Below, piece by piece: positions 24,901-35,828 of a stretch of DNA of 64,000 bases. The position numbers and the translations under genes were made by a program. The stretch spans positions 4,712,001 through 4,776,000 of the forward strand of contig JAMKCF010000009.1 in the NCBI GenBank assembly GCA_023634235.1, in the 5' to 3' direction. The notes beneath the pieces are model-generated. The model saw only the letters and a list, made by a program, of their open reading frames with translations. It did not search any database and was not told the origin of the DNA. The DNA is from Pisaster brevispinus. Its lineage: Eukaryota; Echinodermata; Asteroidea; Forcipulatida; Asteriidae. Position 1 is the first letter of the stretch. Each line of letters begins with the position of its first letter.

Positions 24901-27315
24901 CAACTACAGTCTGACCTGAATTACATCAACCATTTGTAAAAAATTTTCTTAAGCCCTGTTCGCACTGGACTTACTTTGGGTAAACTAACTGAGCAAATGG
25001 GTAACTTGACCATTTTAAGTCCAATGCGGACAGCCCAGGAAGTTTCCCTCCCAGGTAACTTACCCGACTCGAATGGGTAGTTTAACCGGACAACTTCTGC
25101 CCGGTTAAATTGACCATGTCAGTTTAACTGAGCCGAAAAGTCTAGTGCGAACGCGATCTGGGATCTGCGTAGTGTACACGTATATTTACACGGCAATAGC
25201 GCCCTCTTGTGTCTGTCCTAAGTTAGTCGGTTAGTTTTACCGGTCGTTCCGGTTAGTTTACCCACGTCATTAATCCAAGTGCGGACGCTGGTAAGTTTCA
25301 CCTGTTGGAATGTTAACCACGGTCTCGGTAAAACATTAATCCAATGCGAACACGGCTTTAGAAAAGAAACGGCTTTTAGGCCAGTGCACTATTTTGACAG
25401 CATACTGTAGTATGTAGCATTTAATATCAACATCAAAGGCACAACTTATGTAGAATTAGAAATATGCACTAAAATACATTGTGCAGCCTTTGTGGCGGAA
25501 AATCAGACGTCTTGTTTCAAGGCTATAAGGGTTTCAGTATTGCAAGCTGAGTGCAGACTTGTAAACTTAAGCAGAATTTGCCAAAGTAGGTGAAGAAACA
25601 TTAAGCCATAACCACCAGCCTATCACTATCAGCTTAAGTCGGGTCGTGGTCTTAAATACAGAGTTCATCTCCATGTAGGTTTCCTGTTGATCAGAGTCGC
25701 TAGGGGCCGATAGGTACACTGTGTACAGTGTAGCATATTTGTTGTGATACAATTTATGCTTTTCATCCAAACATGAAAGTCAGTAGAAACTGGACAACAA
25801 ACAACAGACTTTCTGAGAACTTTTAGCAGAGCTACTGTACACACTCGGAGTAAACCTAGCCTTGGTCTCAGTCCCAGCTTTGATCACAAATTTGGCACTC
25901 GGCAAAAGTCAGGCATGCCTTTTTTCACAGGCCAATGATTTTCAAACCTGACCCTTTATATAGTTTAAATGCGCTCATACTGAGAATTTCTACCTCCCTG
26001 CTCTTCCTCGACTTTGTCTGTAGAGAAAGAGGAAACAAGCTCAGCCCCCACCTACCACAGACCTGTCTACATAATGTAGGACCTGTGAGGTACAGTGGTA
26101 AACAATTATTAATTTGGCTAATGAAGCCGTTCTTGTCCTGCAGAATAAAGGAACGGTCAATTAACAATGCATGTGGGTTATTTACCCTGTAATAAAGGGT
26201 AAAATAAAGCATGGATGTAGAAAATAAAAAGTATCTTACAAGATGTATGCTAAAAGTACGCGCACTCTGAAACGTTTACTTCATGAGCTGTCACAAAAGG
26301 TGTCGTAGAACACACGTCAGAAGTAACTATAAATTAAATAGTAAACTTGCGGGTACAACCATGTATAAAATCTCTTTTGAGGGAGTGTTGGCTCTGAAAA
26401 GAGACCACACCGGCTCTGAAAAGAGACCACAACGGCTCTTTTCAGAGCCAACACTCCCTCAACAGAGATTTTATACATGGTTGTACCCGCAAGTTTAAAA
26501 ATTTATGTATTTATTACTTATTTTTCACACCATGCAAAGCTTTAAACACCATTTACACATCATCAGGTTGGGCTTTCATCTCCGTAATACTGCAACTGGT
26601 GTTAGTCAGTGCTAGTAACACCAACATATATTACAATTGTTGTGATAATCCAAAACCTTGATCCTCCAAAAGGAAAGCAGGATCAAGGGTTACTTCCCTA
26701 CTTAGTAAGGAGGATCGAGGAATACGATTATCGCAACAACACTAACATTTAAATTTACAGATATTGTCTTCATAGATTTTTCAATTTTATGTGTTATGTA
26801 ACGTAACAACTAACAGTAACACTACAGTCACTAAAGTACATGTACAGGGCCTAATTTCATGGCTCTGCTTACCGTTAGCAAAGAATCAGTGCTTACGGAA
26901 ATAGGGAAATCCCCGCTTACGTCAAGCGTATTTCACAGGTTTGCAGGGAATTTCGCTTGTGAGTGTGCGTGCTCCACGTTACTAGGGAATCTTCACTTAA
27001 ACAGAGTGCAGAAATTCGGAAGTAAGCTAATGATGTAAGCAGAGCCATGAAATTAGGCCTAGTTTAGATCTGAAGTTCGCATTACTGTAGTGTAGCTGAA
27101 TCCTGAATGCACTGAATAAATAAACAACAATATTCTGTTTAGTAAATAACATTTTATACTTGGCCTGTCTTACCCTTTATTAAAGCCAGAGGCTGCAGTT
27201 CTACGCTGTTCTTTGACCGATATTTCGATGATCCTTGTGACTTTTTCTGTTTCCCCTTTCGCATTGACTTTTTTGTGAAGGGGTCGATTTTGTCCACTGC
27301 TGGCCCAGCTGACAT
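704..27315 (-). CDS. PPP2R5E: PP2A regulatory subunit B56 (epsilon-like), 5' part of the gene, two coding exons
   Basis: B56 subunits bind the PP2A A/C core and choose its substrates. Two exons, 27174-27315 and 704-900, join in phase (phase-1 intron) to give the first 113 residues. The N-terminal 47 residues are Lys/Ser-rich and resemble vertebrate B56 epsilon (Met, a DKID motif, [13 protein letters not shown], then LALIKD). The second exon continues with the start of the HEAT-like core, including [33 protein letters not shown] and YPEVIHM. Epsilon fits better than alpha, beta, gamma or delta at LNELVDYIT and FMD, but isoform names may not map one to one onto an invertebrate gene. The next exon, expected to begin VSCNIFRTLPP-like, is not seen in 1-703 and presumably lies outside the window. 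The intron of about 26.3 kb is unusually long for the neighbourhood. Family call is firm; the isoform is less sure. Confidence 0.9.
1741..1960. repeat. Dispersed repeat, copy 1 (pair with 11060-11655)
   Basis: Shares in order with the later copy: GACTGGGGCCGGTAGGCCCA, GGGGTCAGGCAGTCCAA, GTGACAGGAG and CTAGCCAAAATGCCTAGT, followed by a TAAC motif. Confidence 0.6.
4316..4380. repeat. Fragment of MITE family C (GATTTCACAAAGCACTAAG)
   Basis: Begins GGGCTTATTTCACAAAGC and continues ACTAAGATTCATCTTAA, matching the termini of the copies at 32792 and 39652. Only one end is preserved. Confidence 0.45.
4531..4684. repeat. Long inverted repeat (foldback)
   Basis: The left arm GAAGCGACTGGAACCGGAGA pairs with the right arm TCTCCGGTTCCAGTCGCTT. 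The pairing extends outward through GTAGCCA/TGGCTAC to TGTCAAGGC/GCCTTGACA, about 65 bp per arm with a loop of about 14 bp. Frames across it are not genes. Confidence 0.85.
6115..6138. repeat. (GT)n microsatellite
   Basis: About 12 GT units, slightly interrupted at the 3' side. Confidence 0.9.
8690..9140. repeat. Degenerate dispersed repeat, related to 52450-52745
   Basis: Shares TTTCACAGGTTTGTTA, then a TGATCACACAAATCATG-like stretch (GGGTCACATAAATCGTG in the other copy), with the same spacing. Confidence 0.5.
9811..9830. repeat. (ACATGT) short tandem
   Basis: Four overlapping ACATGT units. The same palindromic hexamer is scattered throughout this intron. Confidence 0.8.
10552..10692. repeat. 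MITE family A, truncated copy
   Basis: Has GGCTTAAGCACAAAAAATAG at one side and GCAGCTCTATGAAATTGAGC at the other, the signature ends of family A, but lacks part of the left terminus. Confidence 0.65.
11060..11655. repeat. Dispersed repeat copy 2 with an internal degenerate array
   Basis: Same flanks as the 1741-1960 copy. Its middle (about 11150-11510) holds repeated motifs of the form GGCCxAAATCCTTCTAAAACC at irregular 50-70 bp spacing, probably a decayed tandem array. Frames across it have no recognised similarity. Confidence 0.55.
13506..13537. repeat. Poly(C) tract
   Basis: At least 20 consecutive C on the plus strand; the length may be unreliable in an assembly. Confidence 0.9.
13805..13880 (-). 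repeat. SINE family D, 3' fragment left of a nested insertion
   Basis: GGGTTTACAAGGTGCTGCGG through CAACCACTGGCAGAAATACT matches the copies at 51470, 54020 and 54690. The element resumes at 14681 after the inserted TIR element. Confidence 0.75.
13881..14675. mobile_element. TIR element (about 795 bp) nested in a SINE
   Basis: The left end CCCCGTTCCCACTGGA and the right end TCCAGTGGGAACGCGG are inverted copies, and TCTTG flanks both sides (13876-13880 and 14676-14680), a likely 5-bp target duplication. Inside are several GGGCGATCA motifs and a GC-richer part (14340-14520) that reads [15 protein letters not shown] and, after a frame shift in an A-run, [11 protein letters not shown], faintly like a Myb/SANT start. 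No intact transposase is present. Confidence 0.75.
14681..14790 (-). repeat. SINE family D, remainder after the nested insertion
   Basis: GTGATAAGTGTGACTGGGTT through ACGTCCCATCCGAAGGATGA and GTGTCTTGCTTAA follow the usual order of family D. The tRNA-like end is missing. Confidence 0.75.
19057..20113. mobile_element. hAT-like non-autonomous element (1057 bp)
   Basis: Ends TAAGCCTGTG and CACAGGCTTA are inverted, and the 8-bp direct repeat TACTGTAT flanks both (19049-19056 and 20114-20121). Subterminal regions are filled with GTAACCG/CGGTTAC motifs, as expected of transposase-binding arrays. The interior shares GGGCAGAAATTAGGGGATAA and ATCCATGAAAATGGTTGTTG with the element at 37572. An ACGC microsatellite lies inside at about 19389-19410. 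No intact transposase. Confidence 0.8.
23019..23190. repeat. MITE family E, copy 1
   Basis: About 170 bp with inner blocks GGGAAACTTTTGAAGGGGCA, CCAAGGCCAAGACCAG and GTGTCCAGGCCTG, shared with 43245 and 62255. Confidence 0.7.
23717..23897. repeat. MITE family F, copy 1
   Basis: Terminal inverted repeats ATAGACCGTTATCATG and CATGATAAAGGTCTAT. Inner CCATCTTGGTCATGTTCCCT and AATCAAGATGGCCGCACC are also inverted. Confidence 0.8.
24950..25361. mobile_element. MITE with GTTCGCACTGGA-type ends (about 410 bp)
   Basis: The left end AAGCCCTGTTCGCACTGGA is mirrored by the right end TCCAATGCGAACACGGCTTT. Inside, AGTTTAACTGAGCC and GGTTAGTTTACC motifs recur. The sequence at 4076-4310 (CCCCACTGGACTTGACTAGG, TTAGTTTACTCCC) may be a decayed relative. 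Confidence 0.65.
26344..26500. repeat. Near-perfect foldback with about 63-bp arms
   Basis: The left arm ACTTGCGGGTACAACCATGT and the following TATAAAATCTCTTTTGAGGG are repeated in inverted order on the right, ending ACATGGTTGTACCCGCAAGT. A short direct repeat GGCTCTGAAAAGAGACCACA sits in the loop. Confidence 0.9.
26632..26750. repeat. Second foldback, about 33-bp arms
   Basis: TTGTTGTGATAATC pairs with GATTATCGCAACAA, and GATCCTCC pairs with GGAGGATC. Confidence 0.75.
26847..27060. repeat. MITE family B, copy 1
   Basis: Ends CTAATTTCATGGCTCTGCTT and AAGCAGAGCCATGAAATTAG are inverted copies about 24 bp long. It lies only about 110 bp inside the intron from PPP2R5E-like exon 1. Confidence 0.85.
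27174..27315 (-). CDS. PPP2R5E: PPP2R5E-like coding exon 1 (residues 1-47 plus one base)
   Basis: ATG is at 27315-27313 and the exon runs to 27174, followed by the donor GTAAGA. Translation starts [20 protein letters not shown] and ends ELQPLALIK. The last base G joins AC of the next exon to give Asp. The exon is too short to stand out as an ORF and was found by reading the minus strand against the known B56 N-terminus. Upstream, AG dinucleotides at about 27330-27350 could be an acceptor for a 5' UTR exon. Confidence 0.88.
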
Positions 27316-27689
27316 TGTTTTTACTACGACTGGTGTTGGGTTAGCTGTTTGCTAATGTTGAAACCATTGGTTAATTTATTTCCAATCTCCTGGCCTTGGT
27401 AATCCGTCAAAACAACCCAGCCCACATTCGAATACATGAAAATGCATACATGTACATGTGCAGTGTGGTAAATGCAATGGTGGCTGATGATATAAATCCT
27501 TTAGAACCCAATTTCAAGGGCCAAACACAACAAATTGCAACGTTACTCAGTTTCATCCGTGTCAAAAATCCTCAACATCACATCCAGCTGTAAGTAGAAA
27601 TATTCCAGTTTCTAAAATCTCCAGAGTTGCAAGTACTTTTTGAAAGGGGCATAAGGAATGGTATTTTTAACGTAAATACTTGGAATCGG

Positions 27690-27850
27690 TTCTTATTCCT
27701 GCATATTTTTACATGGAGCTGATAGAGTTTGTGTTGCTATCTGTCCGCCGTGAGGTCAGACCATGTGACGCGTACAGGCTTGCGTGATTGGCTTACATAA
27801 AAGAAGTTCCCGGATGATAGCGGTATTCATGACGTAGCCGGTACATAGGT
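27690..27850 (-). promoter_or_regulatory. Possible promoter of the PPP2R5E-like gene
   Basis: On the minus strand this stretch has a CRE-like TACGTCATG (forward CATGACGTA near 27828), a CCAAT box (forward GATTGG near 27787) and a local rise in CG dinucleotides, about 0.4-0.5 kb upstream of the B56 start codon. No TATA box is obvious. A second CRE/E-box-containing stretch at 29690-29880 is an alternative. This is inference only. Confidence 0.3.
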
Positions 27851-29932
27851 CAACTGCGACCAAGAAAATAATGTACACAAACGAGATCCACATTGAATGT
27901 ACACTGTATGTACTCCGCCTACTATGGCTAGTCGGCGCCTACAGTCGGTGTAAAGGCACCGCCGGATCCGCAATAAAAACACAACTCATCATAGATACAC
28001 TAATTACCGGGTTATCATATTGGACTCGATGTGAGGGGTATCCGTGCACCACGCATAGTTTTTGTCTTGGGGAGGGTCGCAAGGAGAGCTTGGGGATAAT
28101 AATTAGTACTCAACTATCCTTCCAGATTAGTGTGACTTTTTCATGCTTGATGATGCACACATTTTGGAGACGTTTTGCGCTATTAAAAGTGAACTTCATT
28201 TACTGTCCAGTCCTATTTGGCAAATAACCTCTTCTTTTTTATTGACAAAAGCCCAAGACGGACTTTGGGAAATGGACATTTGATTACCTTATTGTGCCAA
28301 AAACAAATTATAGGCCTACTGACGATACCGTTGAACAAAGTGCATGATGCCCAGATTAGGTCCACTCAAGTTTTTCCCCCTGCAAATAAAGACCCGCAAT
28401 CAGTGGACATTATCCCAAGCAATAACAAGTGATTTGCATAATTTTTCTCTCTTTATCATTGCAAAATAAAGTCACTAACGTGGGCACAGACAGATATAAG
28501 AACTTACTTAACTTCTGCGTGGCTTCAACACACAACACCTACAATGAACTGAATTACATGAGCTGGGAGTAATAAAAGCACGTTAAGGCACGATGCCACA
28601 AATTCGATGTATCTGCACTGATTGAAAACAATTTACAAATAAAATAATCATGTCTTATTTTGTCATTTACAATTCTGTTTGTATGTGTACACACTAAGAT
28701 AATTTGACGAGGCAGTAAAATCAAATACATTTATTATGTGAGTAAATGGGAAAAAAGTTGTAAAAACATTTAAACTATCACATTAAAGCTTATTATAAAA
28801 TGAAGTATTTTATCTAATAATTTTAATCTAAAAAGTTCAGATTTTTAACAAGGAATGAGGACATCAATTTGGCGGAGACTGGGAGGGGCGTGCCCCGACC
28901 TCCTTAGTTACGACATACGCCCTTTGTGTCTAATCTATAAATAGAATAAAGAAGATTCAAGCTAAGAGAACACAAATCAGTAAACAAACATCATGCTTTC
29001 AAGTCGACATCTAATAAACAAAGTCAATATTTGTTAAGCAATCAAACGAACCAGGGTTAATGATGAAACGATGAGAGGGTAAGAGAAGGGGGAGGGAGGC
29101 ATTTTCCTGTAACCCCTCCTTGGGCAACGAACAAGGCGAGGTTATGCAAGTGGGCGTATCTTGAGAACAACAGGAAATGGTAAATCTTTCGAACATGCTA
29201 TCAAAAGATTGAGCCATTTTAATTAGGTTCGGTGAGCCTGACAAGGTAAAAGTAGATTTAACTTCCTACAAAATCAACTTTAGCAAGTCTTGTTTCAGTC
29301 GATAAAATAATTGCCCGCGCACGTTGAAAGAAACGCCTCTGCTTACAAGAAGAAGAAAAAAATAGAAATCATGTGGCCATGTTTACCTTAATGCAAAACT
29401 TAATGTTTAAATGATCCCTTTTTATTAATGTTGTCCATGCTTCGGAGGAAAAGGATTATGATCTTGTTTGGGGCAAAAACATATAAATCTGAATTTTATT
29501 GGATCTATAGGGCCTAAAGTAGTATTCGTCTTGTTTGATTTGTGTACTATAGTTTGTTTGTTTGGAAAGGAAATAAAAAGAAAGAAGAAAAGAAGAAACG
29601 ATCCCTCAATGACAATAGTAAACACAAACTCATTACATTTAAAAAGATCTTTAAACATTAATTAAAGCATTTGTTAATAATTTAATCAATCACGTGACCT
29701 TCGCATCTCACTGTGGGCCCTTAAAACAACTTCCACCGCACCGTTCACAGAAACACATAATTCATTTAACTCCTTAAAAAGATACGTCCGACCATCCATC
29801 AACAACAAAGGGAAACGAGAAGGAGAGGAACGGCTAGTTTTAGTGACGTCCACGCTTGATATCATAGAACAATGTTGATTCATAACGAATCAGCAGCTGC
29901 ATTTTAAAGAACAATGCGAGTAACAATGACCT

Positions 29933-30129
29933 GGGCCCAATTTCATAGAGCTGCATAAGCAGAAAATATTGCTTAACAATTGTTTTGCTAAGCCGACATG
30001 AGCAGGATACCATTCACAAATTGTACATGATTGTGACATTGTAGTTTGGCTGGTAACCTTATTCTAGTAAGCATAATTTGCGGTGCTTGACCACTTTTTG
30101 TGCTTAGGTGGCTCAATGAAATTGGGCCC
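29933..30129. repeat. MITE family A, full-length copy
   Basis: Begins GGGCCCAATTTCATAGAGCT and ends CTCAATGAAATTGGGCCC in inverted orientation. About 197 bp with no coding capacity. Confidence 0.85.
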
Positions 30130-32040
30130 TAAAATGAAAAGAGCTCCTTGTATTATATCCGACAGAAAATTTCTCTGGATTATTGATGGTTAATTAAACA
30201 GTCAATACTGGGACCAGTACATGTCTATCAGCGTGACTGGCGCTGTCTTTATCGTCATGAGACAGACATCGGTCATTCAAATCCAAAAGTTATAAATTTC
30301 ATTGGTTGAGTTTTTATAGGGTGCTTATTGGGATGCACCCCTCCCCCACCCCCTACAATAGAAAGAAACTCTTACTCGGAGCCTCGTTAGTTATTAAAAT
30401 TAATCAGCCACAACTTTTTTTCTGGAAATCAAGTATTTGAAGGTAATGGCTTTTGTGGATTGGAGAAAATGGCTCTATATTGTGACCCTGCGGTTGTTGA
30501 CCTTCAACCATAAGCATTTTTTGGTACACAAGCCCTCTAAACATGGCCCTATTCTGCTAAAAGGTATTGGGTCATTTTCCCCAAGATGGAGTCTAGCCAT
30601 CAGTTTAGTCGTTCAGGGTGTTTTTGTTTTGGATGAGCCTAGCTCAAAAGGCAAACGGCTAAGCTACCGGTACAATTGAAAAGAAAAATACAGTTTAGTT
30701 GCCAGAAAATATATTTTGTTTGTTTTCAAGAGGTTGTTAGACTTTTAAATATTAAACAATTTATATTTTTGAACATTCTTAGCAATTGTTTCCTATAGGG
30801 AGCACGGTGCACCCCTTGGTGCAAAAGCCACATGACCCATACGAGCGCAGGTGATACAGGGTGAACATCCGATGGCGTTGATTACAATCAACCTTGTTTC
30901 CACGGGTGATTGAGTTGGACTGCGAAATTCCCCGACCCACTCCGCATACCTTGGCTAGAGGGGATGATTTCTTTCGTTTCCCGATGAAAACGAGGCTAAC
31001 TGATAATTATTGAGGTCCTGGTTCTTACTGTAGGGCGCCCTCTTTTGAATGATCCCGCCTGAAACAGTTTCGCGGCCGGTCAATAATTGATGTACATGTT
31101 GAGACATAACAATCAAAGGTGACTAAAGTTTGATTATAGTCGGATAATTCCCTCATGTTCTTTGTTAATCGTTTTCATTGAAAAAGGACCTTTAAGCAAC
31201 CATATTAATTTTCAGATTACGGATAAAAGTTATAAATAATTATGAAACATCGACTTTGTGCAAAAAATTTGTGCAAATCCAGTCATGAATTTTGTGCAAA
31301 TCAAGGCTGCCTATAGAAAATGGTGGTCAATGTTTGTAAACAAAGGAGAGGTCTACACTACGGCTGAAGCTTTGTTAATATCCCAAGTCCATAGATAGTA
31401 TTGTTTTACAAACGACATGTATACATTTATTGATTAAACTATGTAATGTTCGTGTTTCTGTGACCGTATACGAAATATCCCAATACAGTACCTATTTTGG
31501 AAAAATTGGTGTTTGTCTGCATTTAACCCAAAAACCCACAAAGAGATAAATTGTTGCATAAAACCGCCCACAAAGACCATTATACATGGATTACTGAGAT
31601 TTAATTCCTTCCTCCATACTGAGATGAATGTAATTACCACGTCGTGAAAACTCTGACAAATATTATATTGAGTAAGAAATTTGACTTTGTAGTTTCAATC
31701 GATTTGGATTACAAATTGTTGGAACAGGGTCTAAAGCAAAACACTCTGGCTTGGGTGGCAAACTCCACTTCAACCAAAACGGAGGCTATAAAACTTGACC
31801 TTGCATTTAACTTCAAACCAAAAATATATTTAGCTTGGTTATTCTTTTTCAAAAACAGTAAACACTTGGCAAAATACGGTTCAAGAAGGATAACTTCAAC
31901 TAATTTTATCAATTTCTTCTTTCATTTCTGTTATTATTTAACAACCATTTGAGGTACACATTGGGCTCATAAAAAACGTTTTCACAATTTAGTTTGAAGA
32001 AAAAAAGAGAGAGATTTTAATTTCATATTATCCCGGTTCT

Positions 32041-32164
32041 ATAGACCCCTTGCACATGATGTAAAAAAACCCCCATAAACAGCGCCCTTTCATTTGCTGA
32101 GACTTGTGGGAGGCGCGTACCCACGTTTCCATTCTGAGATGGCGGTCAATGCAGGGGGTCTATT
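32041..32164. repeat. MITE family G, short divergent copy
   Basis: ATAGACCCCTTGCACATGAT at the left and TCAATGCAGGGGGTCTAT at the right are inverted copies. Confidence 0.65.
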
Positions 32165-32791
32165 TCAACCTAAAATAAACAGGAAATTACAAAACAATTT
32201 ATGTAAGAAAAGTTAAGAGAAGCAAATCCATTAGCCTTTTTGAGATATGGTGCAAACTATAGGAGTGCACTGTTTGGTTTGGGTGTCTAAAGACAAATTT
32301 ACCCAAACCTCAGCACTGGTTCCACCACATCCCAAAATGACTATGTTAGAACATACTCTTAGGCAATCTGACAATAATATACAACAACATACAGTCCATT
32401 TATAGAAAGGATGCAATGTTGATTAGGTCACTGTAAATGCTAAATGAGAAAAATGTAAGTAGATGTTAAAATGTTCTTATCATTCAATACCCAATCAATA
32501 TATAACAACAATTTCTAAAAAGCATAAGCACCTCTTTGGATAACCATACATTTTGGGGAATCTTATCTTGCAAGTTTACAGGATACTTTTAAATCCCAAA
32601 GCTGACGATGTTCCCTTCCCTTTCAGCAAAGTAGAAGCCTCTTGAGGGTTGGAGGCCGGTGAGGAGCACAGAGACAAACGATTGTGAGATATTGTTTACA
32701 GTAGACAGGATTTGAATGAATCTAATGTATTGGTCAAACAGCCACGGCTGATTGTTTCATTAAATCACCATTAAATCTATGAGTGACCAGT

Positions 32792-32950
32792 GGGCTCAAT
32801 TTCACCAAGAGCTAAGTTTAATCTTAAGTGTGAATAAATCTTAACTGCTAAGTAAAGTGTAGTATCACAATACTGTGAAGTAAAGTGTGGTATGCCAATA
32901 CTGACAAACTCATCTTAAGATGAATCTTAGTGCTTTGTAAAATCGATCCC
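32792..32950. repeat. MITE family C, copy 2
   Basis: Begins GGGCTCAATTTCACCAAGAG and ends AAGATGAATCTTAGTGCTTT then GTAAAATCGATCCC, an inverted match. Contains an internal direct repeat AAGTAAAGTGTRGTAT. Confidence 0.65.
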
Positions 32951-33391
32951 TGCACTGGACAGTTTTGTATCGAAAATCACAAAACAGAAGCTTGCAATTT
33001 AATATTTGGTGAATTTTATGAATTGCAAACAGTACACAATCTTGAATATCATGTTTTGCTGCAGTCACTCAAGAGATATTTCCAATTAGCTATATTACTG
33101 ATAAATTTTAGCACCACATATTTTTCATAATTTGGTCCCACCAAAAGACACACAGTTGCAGGCATTTACTTAGCCTTGTTGTCTAGCACTGTACCGGTTT
33201 TTATAGGGGCACAACAAACCATAATTACCCATGTACTTACAAGAGTGGGATTAAGTTATTATTGCAAGCAATTTGTTTTTATGATCTCCAGTTTGCATTT
33301 TGTCTGTAAACACAATAAGCTACTCCAAAGCACTGTCATAGCATTCCAAGTCCAATTCAATTTCCCTCTGAATGTTAATTTAGTTAAATTC

Positions 33392-33568
33392 TATAGACCT
33401 TATGCACATGGCGTCATTTGAGTGGGGCACCCTCGGCTCGAGGTCAAAGGAAGGTTGCTCACTGAACCATTCCGTGTGCTGCGCATACATAGTCATGCGT
33501 TGTCCATTGTTTCATCATCTTTTTACCTCCAAGATGGTGGTGTGATGATGTCAATGCATAAGGTCTAC
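33392..33568. repeat. MITE family G, copy 1
   Basis: Ends TATAGACCTTATGCACATGG and CAATGCATAAGGTCTA are inverted. The inner CCTCCAAGATGGTGGTGTGA recalls the inner part of family F, so F and G may be related. Confidence 0.75.
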
Positions 33569-33757
33569 TGATCTACCAAGTTCTTGCATACCTTCAGAGA
33601 TGCCTCTTCCCCCGAAGAAAAAAAAAAAAAAGGAAAACAAGTAGAAAAAAAGGAGGCATACGCAATACATCTAGGAATGATTGCCAGTGTTGCTCTTCTT
33701 AAAAGTCATGAGAATACTTCTACTATTAGTATCAGCCTAACAGAATATCTTCAACCT

Positions 33758-33949
33758 GCCCCAAATTTTACAGAACTGCTTAAGCACAAAAAGTAGCTCA
33801 GCACAAAATAAATATGCATACCAGAATGAGCACACCAGCCAATGTAACACATCAGATGTACAATTTATGACTGGTATCCTGCTCCTTTTGGCTCAGCATA
33901 AAATCATTAAGCAATATTTCCTGCTTAAGCAGCTCTAAGAATTTGAGCA
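33758..33949. repeat. MITE family A, copy (left of a tandem pair)
   Basis: Contains CTGCTTAAGCACAAAAAGTA and CTGCTTAAGCAGCTCTAAGA. Adjoins the next copy with only a few bases between. Confidence 0.7.
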
Positions 33950-33951
33950 CT

Positions 33952-34144
33952 GGGCCCAATTTCATAGAGCTGCTTAAGCATAAAAACTAGCTAAGCACAA
34001 CAAAATTATGCTTACCAGAATAAGGTTACCAGCCAAACTACCATGTCACGTGTACCACTTGTGACTGGTATCCTGCTCATTTCTGCTTAGCAGATAATTG
34101 TTAAGCCATATTTCCTGCTTAGGCAGCTATATGAAATTTGGCCC
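33952..34144. repeat. MITE family A, copy (right of a tandem pair)
   Basis: Begins GGGCCCAATTTCATAGAGCT and ends GCAGCTATATGAAATTTGGC, with the standard middle CTGGTATCCTGCTCATTTC. Confidence 0.85.
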
Positions 34145-35828
34145 TGGATAGAACAAGACAAAGGATCCCACACTCAGCTGCTAAAACACCAGGCTGAATG
34201 AAGAGTACATGTACTAAGATCTCTGATGTATTTACAAGTAACTTACTTAATTGCTTTTAGTTCTGACAACCGACACTCCTCAACTGGATTAGCTGACATC
34301 ACCACAGCCAACCATGGAAGACTTGGGTACCGACTTATACAAACATACAGAGCAAAAATGCAACAGAAAATGTCTCACAGCTTGAAATCTCCATTTGTTT
34401 CAAATCACGGGCAAAAAAAGTGCAGTTAAAACAAACACAATAAATCTTTAGAAGTACAGTAGTCAGGCTTAGGAATTTGTAAAATATATTTATAAGTCAG
34501 TGGATCCATTAGCCAGGCTGGGTGGAAAAAGCTTTTTTGTTTTCTTATCCATTTTTTTACATCAAGATTTTGCTCAAAGTTTACCATAGCTTTTGACCAA
34601 GATACTATGGAAACCAAACCAGGACGTGGGTATCAGAACTGAAAAAAAGTCCCTAAAACCAAATCTTTTGTCCAATAGAGTAAATTTTGTTCAAGTAATA
34701 AACCATAAGGGAAACTGAAACTGACACGTGCCTGTGCTCCACCAACTGAGCTATCTAGCGCTAATGTTAGGGGTCTACCTATAAAGTAGATTGGCAAAGC
34801 GCTGGCACATTAATCCGAAGGTTGCAGGTTAAAGTCCAGCTCTAGTCAAGTTTTATTTGTTCAGTTTACATAACATGGCTAATGGATAAGGCGTTTTTGT
34901 TTAATAAAATTAAAATGCTACTTTGAATGCGGCCAAAAAATTAAAGGGCTTAATATCAAGTAACTCAATAATTGGTCTTTGTTATCTGACGTCAAAATGG
35001 GAAAACTACAAAAAATTTCTGGAATACAATCCACTCTCCCCAAATTAAAACATAGCTTTGTTCTGGGTGGTCATTTGTATCATGAAATAGAACATCATTT
35101 CATCAGCCGAACAGAAAAGAAAGGAACGGATTTGTAACAAAAAGTGTTTTGTCTTTCTTCTACAAAACAAAGACAGGGCAATGAATTATATAAAATTATA
35201 TACATACATGTACATCTCTTTTAGTGTGGTGTGCCCTCATGAAGCACAAATAAAATGAAACTTTTTGAAGATCAGATTTACTTCAGAGCATTCTGATGAC
35301 ATCCAGCGCTGAAATCTCTTAACATTTGGAAGAATAAGAACTTCTCAGTTATTTTTTTTTAAACTTAAGAATGGATCAAGTTTTAAATGGCTTTAAATGT
35401 AGGTTTACACTTCCCTCATTCATTTAACCACTTCATGTTGGATGGCGTGTTTATCTGCAATTTCTTTTTGACAGACTTGCGGCAGACGTTTTTTTTGACG
35501 CCCGGAACAACTTCAGATTTTCCTTAATTTTTTTGCTGGCAGGCGGACAGCTGACGTTTATATCCGCCGATTAATGGTGAGTGCCTACTCAATTTTCTCA
35601 CACGACAACATCAGATCCCGGAGCTTATTATGAGAACCATTGTTGTCTTTTCTTCGTCAAGTCAGGGATTCATTGTGGCAACGATATTTACAAAGAAAAA
35701 TGATAACTCAAGAAACTACTACAGCAGGTGGGCACAGAAAATGTTTCAGAATACCGATGTGAAGTGGTTACAAGAACATAGGTAGTGACTGGATGCAGAA
35801 TGTCAGAGTACATTTGATCTAGCAGTAT

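Larger units (their letters stand above)
901..27173 (-). other. Intron 1 of the PPP2R5E-like gene, about 26.3 kb
   Basis: AT-rich non-coding sequence with very many TACATGTA and ACATGTACATGT motifs. The repeats named separately make up a sizeable share. Between them (for example 4700-10500, 11900-13500, 14800-19000, 20120-22980, 23200-23700, 25400-26340) I see no exon-like reading frame with protein similarity on either strand. Confidence 0.75.
27316..35828. other. Region between the PPP2R5E-like start and the TOMM20 stop (8.5 kb)
   Basis: Should contain the 5' UTR exon(s) and promoter of the B56 gene and the TOMM20 3' UTR. I found no further coding exon with recognisable similarity. The open frames at 27871-28227 and 29686-29883 have no family I know. 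Repeats at 29933, 32041, 32792, 33392, 33758 and 33952 are listed separately. 34730-34860 has tRNA-like A-box and B-box fragments in opposite orientation. Confidence 0.6.

Noticed and set aside
27871..28227. 118-codon plus frame near the B56 promoter
   Set aside because: No recognised motif and no support beyond length.
34730..34860. tRNA gene pair
   Set aside because: A-box-like and B-box-like fragments are on opposite strands and do not belong to one molecule.
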